Assembly (NCBI RefSeq): GCF_039905635.1
Contig: NZ_CP157000.1
Coordinates: 4,309,777-4,373,776, forward strand
Reading direction: 5' to 3'
DNA from: Microbacterium sp. ProA8
GTDB lineage: Bacteria > Actinomycetota > Actinomycetes > Actinomycetales > Microbacteriaceae
DNA length: 64,000 bases
This document shows positions 34,774 to 41,869 of the stretch, piece after piece. Numbering within the stretch: position 1 is the first letter of the stretch; each line of letters begins with the position of its first letter. The translations under genes and the position numbers were made by a program. A model generated the notes under the pieces. The model made no database searches and was not told the origin of the DNA. It saw only the letters and a program-made list of their open reading frames with translations.

Positions 34774-35148
34774 TCAGCCCGCCGTGGTGACCTCGGTGCG
34801 CAGCGGCATCAGGGCGCCCGCGACCTGACCGATCGTGGCTTCGTCGACACCGGCGTCGGCGAGCGCCGTGGCCGCGTGGCCGATGACGCGATCGAAGTCG
34901 GCGTCGGTGATGCCGCGGCCGGCGTGGGCCGCCTTCATGTCGAGGCCCTTGTAGCCGTCGGGGCCGCCGGCGGCGGCAGCGAGGAAGAGCGCCATGTGGC
35001 GCTTCTGGTCGACCATGCGGGTGCCGGCGAAGTACGGGGCGAGGGTCTCGTCGCCCAGGATCAGCCGGTACATGTTGTCGACGACGGCGGCGATGCCGTC
35101 GCCTTCGCCGAGCCGCTGGTAGAGGGTCGCTTCGGTGGTGTCGGTCAT
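34774..35148 (-). CDS. Group 1 truncated hemoglobin
   Basis: 124 residues, the usual size for a TrHbN. TLYQRLGEGDGIAAVVDNMYRLILGDETLAPYF contains the B/E-helix pattern. FAGTRMVDQKRHMALFLAAAAGGPDGYKGLDMKAAHAGRGI holds the E-F region and the proximal His of AHAGRGI. These proteins bind O2/NO; TrHbN enzymes detoxify NO. It is the last gene of a leftward operon with a flavohemoglobin and a DivIVA-like coiled-coil protein. Confidence 0.92.
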   Translation of the reverse strand: MTDTTEATLYQRLGEGDGIAAVVDNMYRLILGDETLAPYFAGTRMVDQKRHMALFLAAAAGGPDGYKGLDMKAAHAGRGITDADFDRVIGHAATALADAGVDEATIGQVAGALMPLRTEVTTAG

Positions 35149-35199
35149 GCGGATGCTCCGATCGTGAGGGTGCGGATGGCTGGTGTCGGCGGGGAGATG

Positions 35200-36060
35200 T
35201 CAGCGCCCGGCGCTGCTCCGGCGCCACGAGCGCTCGTTCGAGGGCTGCTCCTCGGCGGCGAGCTGCTCCTGCGACGCCTGTGCGGCGGATGCCGGCGGGG
35301 CGGGGATCGGCGGAGTGGGCGGCAGCGCGGGGGCCTGCGCCGGCGCGGCGGGAGGCTGTGCGGGGGCCTGCGGCGATGTCTGCGCGGGGGTCGCGCCGAG
35401 TCGGCCGAGCTCGCGTTCGATCGACTCGAGGAGCGAGTGCACCTGGGCGGTGGCCATCCGGGCGAACTGGCGGGCGCGCACGACGTCGGCCGGCGATGCC
35501 GGCCCGGCGGCCGCGAGATCGTCGGTCGCGAACGCGAACGAGGGAGACGTGTCGGCCCAGTGCTCCGCCGGCCGGACGCCGGCGGCGCGTGTCGATACCG
35601 GTTCGGGCTGCACGACGGCGGCCTCGGGCTGCGCAGCGGCGACCTCGGCAACCTGCCCGGGCTGCGCGGCGGCGGCCTCGGCGGCCGCACCGGGGTGGGC
35701 CGCTGCCTGCTTCTCGATCGAGTGGGCGACGTGCTGTGCCCGCTCGATGATCTCGCGGTACTGCTTGCGAGCGGTCTCGATGAGGTCTTTGGCGTACGAC
35801 TCGGCCTCGGCGACGGCGTCGTCGGCGATGCGCTGGGCACTGCTGAGGAGCAGCACCGCGCGGCTCGAGATCTCGCCCTCTTCGGTGGTCACGCCGCTGG
35901 CGGTCAGCGCCTCGTTGTCGCGCCAGGCGACTTCGAGGGCGTCGGCGGCGGCGGCCAGCAGCGTCTGAACCTCGGCGCGGGCGTAGCCGTGGCGCTCCTC
36001 CGCGAAGGACACTCCGCGGAGCAGCTCCGGTGTGATGGATACGGATTCGGTCGCGGTCAT
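35200..36060 (-). CDS. DivIVA-like coiled-coil protein in the globin operon
   Basis: 286 residues. The N-terminus PELLRGVSFAEERHGYARAE plus the following VQTLLAAAADAL matches the DivIVA/GpsB lipid-binding start (a short hydrophobic turn, then GY-x-x-x-V-x-x-L-L). A coiled coil continues to about residue 115 (RIADDAVAEAESYAKDLIET...QYREIIERAQHVAHSIEKQ), followed by Ala/Pro/Gln-rich linkers (AAAAQPGQVAEVAAAQPE; TSPQAPAQPPAAPAQAPA). It lies 14 bp after the flavohemoglobin and 51 bp before the truncated hemoglobin. A scaffold that places globins at curved membrane is one idea; unproven. Confidence 0.75.
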   Translation of the reverse strand: MTATESVSITPELLRGVSFAEERHGYARAEVQTLLAAAADALEVAWRDNEALTASGVTTEEGEISSRAVLLLSSAQRIADDAVAEAESYAKDLIETARKQYREIIERAQHVAHSIEKQAAAHPGAAAEAAAAQPGQVAEVAAAQPEAAVVQPEPVSTRAAGVRPAEHWADTSPSFAFATDDLAAAGPASPADVVRARQFARMATAQVHSLLESIERELGRLGATPAQTSPQAPAQPPAAPAQAPALPPTPPIPAPPASAAQASQEQLAAEEQPSNERSWRRSSAGR

Positions 36061-36074
36061 TTCGCTTCTGCCCT

Positions 36075-37277
36075 CTACTGGATTCCCCGTGCGATGCCCG
36101 GCTGAACGAGTTCGGGGGAGGCTGCCGGATCGCCGATCGTGCGGGGTTGCTGGGTGAACGGGTCTTCGTACTTCTCGCTGCGGATGCTGTGCTCGTCGAA
36201 CCCTGCCTGGCGCAGGACGGCCGTGGTGTGATCCACCATGCGCGGTGAGCCGCAGACCATCGCCAGGCGGTCGTCCCATGGACCGTCTGCGGCCGCGATG
36301 TCGCCGATCAGTCCCTGGCGTCCCGGGAACGACGGGTCGTCCGACACCGCGTAGGTGACGGTCAGCCACGAGGCGTCGGCGTAGCGCTCGAGTTCCGGCT
36401 TCGCATAGAACCCCCACGGATGCCGCGCGCCGTGGTACAGCGCGACACGGGGCCCGTTCCCTCGTGCGGCGTGGCGCCCGGCGACCTGGTCGAGCACCGC
36501 GAGCAGCGGGGCCAGGCCCGTCCCACCCGCGATCAGCAGCAAGTCGGGCCATTCGCTGTCGAAGCGCAGGGTCAGCAGCTCGCCGATGGGCGGACCGAGC
36601 CGCACCCGGTCGCCTGGCTTCACGTCGCGCAGCAGCGCTCCGCTCACCTGACCGCCGGCGACGAGCTGGACGTGGAAGGTCATCGTGCCGTCGGCCCGCG
36701 GTGCGTGCGTCGGCGAGAGATAGCGCCACTGCCGCGGACGCTGCGGAATCTCCACCGCGAGCGACTGACCGGCCTGGAACCGGTACCTGTTGTCGGGCCG
36801 GATCGTGACGGTCCCGACATCCATCCCCCGCCGCTCCGTCGCGACCACCTCGCCCGACCAGGTGGCGGGCTCGGACTCGACCGCCTCGGCCGCCGTGATC
36901 ATGGTGGTCGCGATCAGGCCGTAGGCCTCGGCCCAGTCGGCGGCGAGCTCGGGGGTCCAGGCAGCGCCGAGGAAGTGCTTGAGCGTCGCGAGCAGCGAAG
37001 CTCCGACGGCCGGATAGTGACCGGCGATGGTGCCGAACTTGCGGTGGTCACGGCCGAGGTCCTCTATATAGGCGACGACGTCGCCGACGCGGTCGACGTT
37101 GCTGACCATGTGGCCGAGCGCCTTGACGAGCCGGTCGCGCTGGGCCGCCATCGCGACCGGGAACAGATCGCGCGTCTCAGGGTGGGCGAGGAAGAGGTGC
37201 GCATAGAAGTATCCGGGTACCGCGTCCCCGTGAGCCGCGACCTGAGCCCAGGTCCGCTTGAGCGCTACCGCATCCAC
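36075..37277 (-). CDS. Flavohemoglobin (NO dioxygenase-type)
   Basis: 400 residues: a globin domain (1-~135) plus FAD- and NAD(P)H-binding reductase domains. In the globin part, PGYFYAHLFLAHPETRDLFP has the B10-type Tyr and C/CD region, and LGRDHRKFG holds the proximal His. The reductase part has RYLSPTH (FAD), LIAGGTGLAPLLAVL (NAD) and MVCGSPRMVDHT. It oxidises NO to nitrate using O2 and NAD(P)H. The GTG start at 37277 puts VDAVALKRTW at the globin N-terminus; an upstream TTG (37367) is less likely. First gene of the globin operon. Confidence 0.88.
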   Translation of the reverse strand: MDAVALKRTWAQVAAHGDAVPGYFYAHLFLAHPETRDLFPVAMAAQRDRLVKALGHMVSNVDRVGDVVAYIEDLGRDHRKFGTIAGHYPAVGASLLATLKHFLGAAWTPELAADWAEAYGLIATTMITAAEAVESEPATWSGEVVATERRGMDVGTVTIRPDNRYRFQAGQSLAVEIPQRPRQWRYLSPTHAPRADGTMTFHVQLVAGGQVSGALLRDVKPGDRVRLGPPIGELLTLRFDSEWPDLLLIAGGTGLAPLLAVLDQVAGRHAARGNGPRVALYHGARHPWGFYAKPELERYADASWLTVTYAVSDDPSFPGRQGLIGDIAAADGPWDDRLAMVCGSPRMVDHTTAVLRQAGFDEHSIRSEKYEDPFTQQPRTIGDPAASPELVQPGIARGIQ

Positions 37278-37428
37278 CAGTGTCGTGTCCCATCCATCGG
37301 TCCGTCGATATCGGCCGACGCTAGCGCGTTCCACATATATCTGCAAAGCACGCACCTGCAAGTGCAACCGGATATCATGGCGGCGAACAGCGCCCGATCT
37401 GACGGCGCGTCACGGGTCGGGGGGCCTT

Positions 37429-37869
37429 ATGACCGTGGTGTTGACGAACGGGACAGTTTTCGTCGAGGAGGAGCTGCGCGAGCAGGCCGCCGAACTGGTG
37501 CGGCGTGCGCAGGACCGCGGCGCCCGCGCGTTCAGTCTCGCCGGCGACGACGGCGAGCCGGTGTCGGTGCCGCCCGACGTGAGCTCCTTCCTGATCCAGG
37601 TGCTCCGCGGACTGGCTCGCGGGCACTTCGCCGTCACCGCGCTGCCGGAGGAGCTGACCACCACCGTCGCGGCAGAGCTCGTCGGCGTCTCACGGCCCAC
37701 GCTGATGAAGCTGGTGCGCAGCGGCGAGCTGCCCTCCCGCCAGGTCGGAACCCACACGCGCCTGCGCACCGGCGACGTGCTCGCGCTGAGAAAGAGGCGT
37801 GCACAGGATCGACGCGCGGCCCTCGAGGCGCTGAGCGCGCTCGATGACGAATTCGGAGCGGATCGATAA
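37429..37869 (+). CDS. Excisionase-type HTH antitoxin of a PIN toxin-antitoxin pair
   Basis: 146 residues. Residues ~80-125 form a MerR/excisionase-like HTH: TTTVAAELVGVSRPTLMKLV then RSGELPSRQVGTHTRLRTGD. The C-terminal helix (KRRAQDRRAALEALSALDDE) probably holds the toxin. Start ATG after a G-run. The toxin follows after 23 bp. Such excisionase-like/PIN pairs are common in actinobacteria; the antitoxin is expected to autorepress the operon. Confidence 0.8.
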   Translation: MTVVLTNGTVFVEEELREQAAELVRRAQDRGARAFSLAGDDGEPVSVPPDVSSFLIQVLRGLARGHFAVTALPEELTTTVAAELVGVSRPTLMKLVRSGELPSRQVGTHTRLRTGDVLALRKRRAQDRRAALEALSALDDEFGADR

Positions 37870-37892
37870 CCGGCGCCGGGTAGCCTGACCTG

Positions 37893-38489
37893 GTGCCGCA
37901 CCGTGTGTTCGTCGACGCCGACGTCCTCGCCTCGCGCACCCCGTACGAGTGGCTGGGGCTGCTGCGCGACGAGACCGACGCGTTCCAGTTGCATTCGTCG
38001 CGGGCCGTCATGGCCGATGCCGTGCGTCTGTGGCGGAGCGGGGACCCGGCCGTGCGGGAGGCGGCGGCCCCGCGGCGTCTGGCTCTTCTCACCGCCAGTC
38101 TCGACGAGGTCGTGGACGGCGCCGGCACGGATGCCGAGCCCGGCGTCGGCGGCCGGGCCGGTGACTCCGCCGTCATGGATGCCCTCGCCAGCGGCGCGCA
38201 CGTGCTGCTCTCGGTGAGCGCCCGCACAGGCGAGGACGAGGACCGGCTGCCGTTCGAGATCTGCACGCCCGACGAGTTCCTCTGCCTCACGGACGACGCC
38301 GCCCCCGCCGCCGTGCGCGAGGTAGCGCGCCAGCGCGCCGCCGTGCGCGAGGTAGCGCGCCAGCGCGCCAACGAGCCCGAGGGAGCGCGCCAGCGCGCCA
38401 ACGAGCCGCTTGCCGATGCGCTCTTCGCCGCCGGGTGCCCGGCCTTCGCCGAGCGCGTGGCCTCTCACCTGCGAGCGACCGCCCGCTGA
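37893..38489 (+). CDS. PIN-domain ribonuclease toxin
   Basis: 198 residues; GTG start. The PIN N-terminus HRVFVDADVLASRTPYEWL carries the first acidic residues, and the later DALASGAHVLLSVS region the last. PIN toxins are Mg-dependent RNases. The C-terminal region (about residues 139-170) has three tandem 10-residue repeats (AAVREVARQR twice, then ANEPEGARQR), encoded by 30-bp direct repeats, which normal PIN domains lack. It may extend the toxin or be recent slippage. Confidence 0.8.
   Translation: MPHRVFVDADVLASRTPYEWLGLLRDETDAFQLHSSRAVMADAVRLWRSGDPAVREAAAPRRLALLTASLDEVVDGAGTDAEPGVGGRAGDSAVMDALASGAHVLLSVSARTGEDEDRLPFEICTPDEFLCLTDDAAPAAVREVARQRAAVREVARQRANEPEGARQRANEPLADALFAAGCPAFAERVASHLRATAR
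38307..38396 (+). repeat. Three 30-bp tandem repeats in the PIN toxin gene
   Basis: Units at 38307-38336, 38337-38366 (identical) and 38367-38396 (diverged in the first half) all end with GCGCGCCAGCGC. The phase of 30 bp keeps the reading frame. A fourth partial unit follows. Confidence 0.85.
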
Positions 38490-38505
38490 CCCTCGCTCCC
38501 GTCCC

Positions 38506-38559
38506 GGAATCGCGAAAGGGTATATTTCCGCGCGCAGAAATATACCCTTTCGCGATTCC
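38506..38559. terminator. Perfect 23-bp inverted repeat between converging genes
   Basis: The arms run 38506-38528 and 38537-38559 with an 8-nt CGCGCGCA loop, and all 23 positions pair. The left arm begins GGAATCGCGAAAGGG and ends TATATTTC, which is AT-rich for this genome. Location between the PIN toxin and cca ends suggests a bidirectional terminator, but there is no T-tract, and the length and perfection are unusual. Confidence 0.6.
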
Positions 38560-38570
38560 CGCGGTGCGGC

Positions 38571-39998
38571 TCAGGCCCGCGTGGCCCACCATTCCCGCAG
38601 GCGCTGCTCCGCGGCATCCGGCCCGATCACTCCTTCGTCCAGGCGCAGGTCGAGCAGGAAGCGGTACGCCTCGCCGACCTCGCGGCCCGGCGGGATGCCG
38701 AGCACCTGCTGGATGCGGTTGCCGTCGAGCTCGGGACGCATGGCCTCGAGCTCTTCCTGCGCGGCGAGCTCGGTGATGCGGCGTTCGATGTCGTCGTAGG
38801 CGCGGGCGAGGCGCGTGGCCTTCTTGACGTTGCGGGTCGTCACGTCGGCGCGGGTGAGGATGTGGAGGCGATCGAGCTCCGCATCGGCATCCCGCACGTA
38901 GCGGCGCACCGCCGAGTCGGTCCACGCCCCCTCGGAGTACCCGAAGAAGCGCAGGTGCAGCTCGATCAGCCGGGTCACGGTCGCGATGGTGGCGGAGTCG
39001 AAGCGCAGCTCCTGCAGGCGCTTGCGGGCGAGGCGTGCGCCCTTGATGTCGTGGTGGTAGAACGTCACGCCGCCGCCCGGCTCGAGCCGCCGCGTCGCTG
39101 GTTTGCCGATGTCGTGCAGCAGCGCCGCGAGCCGCAGCGGCACGTCGGGGGCGGCATCCGGATTGCGCGTCTTCTCGAGATCGATCGCCTGGCGCAGCAC
39201 GGTGAGCGAGTGCTCGTAGACGTCCTTGTGGTGGTGGTGCTCGTCGACCTCGAGCTGCAGCGCCGGGATCTCGGGGAGGAACTCGCCGATCAGCCCGGTC
39301 TCGACGAGCAGACGGATGCCGCGCACCGGGTCGTCGGTGGCCAGCAGCTTCACGAGCTCGGCCTGGATGCGCTCGGGGCTCACGATCTCGAGGGTCTGGC
39401 GCAGCTCCGCCATCGCGGCCTCGGTGGCAGGGTCGACGGCGAAGCCGAGCTGCGACGCGAAGCGCGCGGCCCGCAGCATGCGCAGCGGGTCGTCGCCGAA
39501 GCTGACCGCGGGGTCGGCAGGAGTGCGGAGGATGCCGTGCACCAGGTCTTCGAGGCCGCCGGTCGGGTCGACCAGGGTCTGCCCCGGCACCCGCAGCGCC
39601 ATGGCGTTCACGGTGAAGTCGCGGCGCGCGAGGTCGCCCTCGATGGTGTCGCCGAACTCGACCGTCGGCTTGCGGGTCACGCCGTCGTAGCTGTCGGCGC
39701 GGTACGTCGTGATCTCGACCTGCTCGCCGCGGACGCGGGCGCCGATGGTACCGAACGCCCGGCCGATGTCCCACTGCGCCGAGGAGATGGGCTTCACGAT
39801 CTTCAGGATGTCGTCGGGGCGGGCATCGGTCGTGAAGTCGAGGTCGTTCGTGCGGCGGCCGAGCAGCGCGTCGCGGACGGGCCCGCCCACGATCGCGAGG
39901 TCGAAGCCGGCGTCGGAGAAGGTCCGCGCGAGCGTGGCGACGACGGGGGACTCGGCGAGCGCGCCGAGGCGCGCGACGCCCTCGGCCATGTTGAGCAT
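38571..39998 (-). CDS. cca: CCA tRNA nucleotidyltransferase
   Basis: 475 residues. The nucleotidyltransferase domain has FDLAIVGGPVRDALLGRR and TNDLDFTTDARPD (the metal-binding DxD). The neck domain has DFTVNAMAL and GEDPLRMLRAARFASQLGF-type segments. A C-terminal HD domain is visible in RLAALLHDIGKPATR. It adds or repairs the 3' CCA of tRNA. Start MLNMAEG, 5 nt after GGAG. It is the conserved left member of the actinobacterial cca-murJ-trxB-parB origin block. Confidence 0.95.
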   Translation of the reverse strand: MLNMAEGVARLGALAESPVVATLARTFSDAGFDLAIVGGPVRDALLGRRTNDLDFTTDARPDDILKIVKPISSAQWDIGRAFGTIGARVRGEQVEITTYRADSYDGVTRKPTVEFGDTIEGDLARRDFTVNAMALRVPGQTLVDPTGGLEDLVHGILRTPADPAVSFGDDPLRMLRAARFASQLGFAVDPATEAAMAELRQTLEIVSPERIQAELVKLLATDDPVRGIRLLVETGLIGEFLPEIPALQLEVDEHHHHKDVYEHSLTVLRQAIDLEKTRNPDAAPDVPLRLAALLHDIGKPATRRLEPGGGVTFYHHDIKGARLARKRLQELRFDSATIATVTRLIELHLRFFGYSEGAWTDSAVRRYVRDADAELDRLHILTRADVTTRNVKKATRLARAYDDIERRITELAAQEELEAMRPELDGNRIQQVLGIPPGREVGEAYRFLLDLRLDEGVIGPDAAEQRLREWWATRA

Positions 39999-40015
39999 GG
40001 GCTCCAGCCTAAGGC

Positions 40016-40117
40016 CCGGTCGTTGAGCGAGCGAAGCGAGACGAAACGCCTCGAGCCAGCTCACCGCGCCCGGATGCGCGTTTCGTCTCGCTCGTTCCTC
40101 GCTCGCTCAACGACCGG
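40016..40117. repeat. GTTGAGCGAGC inverted repeat
   Basis: Two imperfect arms of about 35-40 bp face each other. The left is CCGGTCGTTGAGCGAGCGA... to GACGAAACGC, and the right is its inverse with a 5-bp extra segment. They enclose 28 bp. The element lies between cca and the methyltransferase gene, both leftward. I recall this sequence as a common dispersed intergenic element in Microbacterium, but could not check. Confidence 0.6.
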
Positions 40118-40133
40118 TGGGAGCGGGCGCACG

Positions 40134-41714
40134 TCACCCCGCGAGCCGCAGGAATCCGGTGAAAGCCAGCTCGCGGACGCGGGGGAGAAGATCGGCGCGC
40201 AGCGCCGCGGGGTCGACCTCCAGCAGCTCGGCGATCGCATCGACGAGCGCACCGATCGACAGATCGCCGTCGCATGCGCCGACGAGCGCCGCGAGGCCCG
40301 GATCGACGCTCAGCGCACGCCCGAACCCGCCGCCCTGTCGCAGCTCGATCACGGTCGGGTCCTCTGCCCCGGGCAGGTGGTGCCGAGCTTCGGTGACGTC
40401 GGGGGCGACATGGAAGACGGATGCCGCGAGCCCCGCGTCATCGAGCCTCGCCAGGCGGTCGTGGGCGTCGAGGGCCGCCGCCAGATGGGCGCCGATGCTG
40501 TCGCCGGCGAGCGCCGTGTGCAGTGTCTCGTACCGCGAGAGGGTCGGAGCACCGGATGCGGGGCGCCGAAGCAGCAGGTAGCCGAATCCGACCTCGGTCA
40601 CCCCGCGCGCGCCGAAGTCGTCGAGCCACGCGTCGACCAGCCGCGCGAAGCCGGGCCCGCCCGCCAGCGTGCCGCCGTCGCGCACCCAGAGCTCGGCGTA
40701 CGACAGCGGGTCGAGGCTCTCGCGCTCCACCACCCAGGCGTCCAGCGGCACCGGAGACGACGCGACCCAGTCCCGCACGCGGTCCAACCCGGGGACGCCG
40801 TCGCGGGTCTCCCAGTTGCCGAGCAGCTGGGCGGTTCCGCCGGGGGCCAGGTGCGCGCCGACGCCCATGACGAACGCCGCCACGACGTCGTCGCCGACCA
40901 TGCCGCCGTCGCGGTACTCGTAGGCCGGCACATCCGCGACGCGCGGCGTGATCACGAACGGCGGGTTCGACACGATCCGGTCGAATTGCTCGCCGGCGAC
41001 CGGTTCGAAGAGGCTTCCGAGCCGCACCTCGATGCCGTCGATGCCGTTGAGCAGCGCGTTCAGCCGGGTGAAGGCGAGGGCGCGCGACGAGATGTCGGTC
41101 GCGACGACGTGGTCCACCTGCGCGCGGGCACGGAGCGCCTGGATGCCGCACCCGGCGCCGATGTCCAGCCCGCGACGCGCGGGGGTCGGTAACTGCAGTC
41201 CGGCGAGTGTCAGCGACGCGCCGCCGACGCCGAGCACGTGGTCCTCGGGCAGCGGTCCGCCGAGCGCGGCCTCGTCGAGGTCGCTCGCAATCCACCATTG
41301 TCCGGTTCCGAACGCATCCGCGTACGACTGCGGGCGCACCACCGCGAGCGGCCGCACGGTCGCCCCGGCACCCGCCCTGCTGCCGTCTGCGGCGCTGCCG
41401 TCGCCGGCCGCGGCACGGTCCTCGGCGACGGTCGCCAGGCCGAGGCGCGCGAGCCCCTCCGCGCCGGCGCGGACGAGCGCGTCATCAACGGATGCCGCGG
41501 CCTGCGGCATCCCGAGCACGAGAAGCCTGCCCAGCACGGCGAGGGCGTCGCCGCGGTCGCCGAGGGCGCGGGCGGCCGGCGTTCGCAGCCCGCGCGCGAT
41601 GGCGTCGTCGGCAGCCGGACCCCACGCGTCGCGCAGCGCCTCGGCGGTGAAGCCGGCGTCGCGGAGGTCGTCGGCGAGGTCGCGGCACAGGGCGGAATCC
41701 GGTTCAGGGAGCAC
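40134..41714 (-). CDS. Class I SAM-dependent methyltransferase (DUF7059-type N-terminus)
   Basis: 526 residues; GTG start. The N-terminal ~120 residues are an Ala/Arg-rich helical domain found in front of actinobacterial methyltransferases. The catalytic core has GLDIGAGCGIQALRA (SAM motif I), VVATDISSRALAFTRLNA and the RIVSNPPFVITP motif of N-methyltransferases (glutamine or adenine/guanine amino groups). A ~150-residue C-terminal domain follows. The NPPF motif and size suggest rRNA or translation-factor methylation; the target is unknown. It lies next to cca, divergent from the DUF6049 gene. Confidence 0.85.
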   Translation of the reverse strand: MLPEPDSALCRDLADDLRDAGFTAEALRDAWGPAADDAIARGLRTPAARALGDRGDALAVLGRLLVLGMPQAAASVDDALVRAGAEGLARLGLATVAEDRAAAGDGSAADGSRAGAGATVRPLAVVRPQSYADAFGTGQWWIASDLDEAALGGPLPEDHVLGVGGASLTLAGLQLPTPARRGLDIGAGCGIQALRARAQVDHVVATDISSRALAFTRLNALLNGIDGIEVRLGSLFEPVAGEQFDRIVSNPPFVITPRVADVPAYEYRDGGMVGDDVVAAFVMGVGAHLAPGGTAQLLGNWETRDGVPGLDRVRDWVASSPVPLDAWVVERESLDPLSYAELWVRDGGTLAGGPGFARLVDAWLDDFGARGVTEVGFGYLLLRRPASGAPTLSRYETLHTALAGDSIGAHLAAALDAHDRLARLDDAGLAASVFHVAPDVTEARHHLPGAEDPTVIELRQGGGFGRALSVDPGLAALVGACDGDLSIGALVDAIAELLEVDPAALRADLLPRVRELAFTGFLRLAG

Positions 41715-41869
41715 GGGACCATTCAACCGCGCCGCGCCGGCGCGCGTCGTCGACGGGGGTCTCGGAGGACGCGCACGGGGCGGCGTCGGGCGGGCTCGGA
41801 GGCGCGGACCGTAGAATCGCACTCGATCGTGCGGTCAGGCCATCGCACAGGAGCGAACCCCCCGACAGG

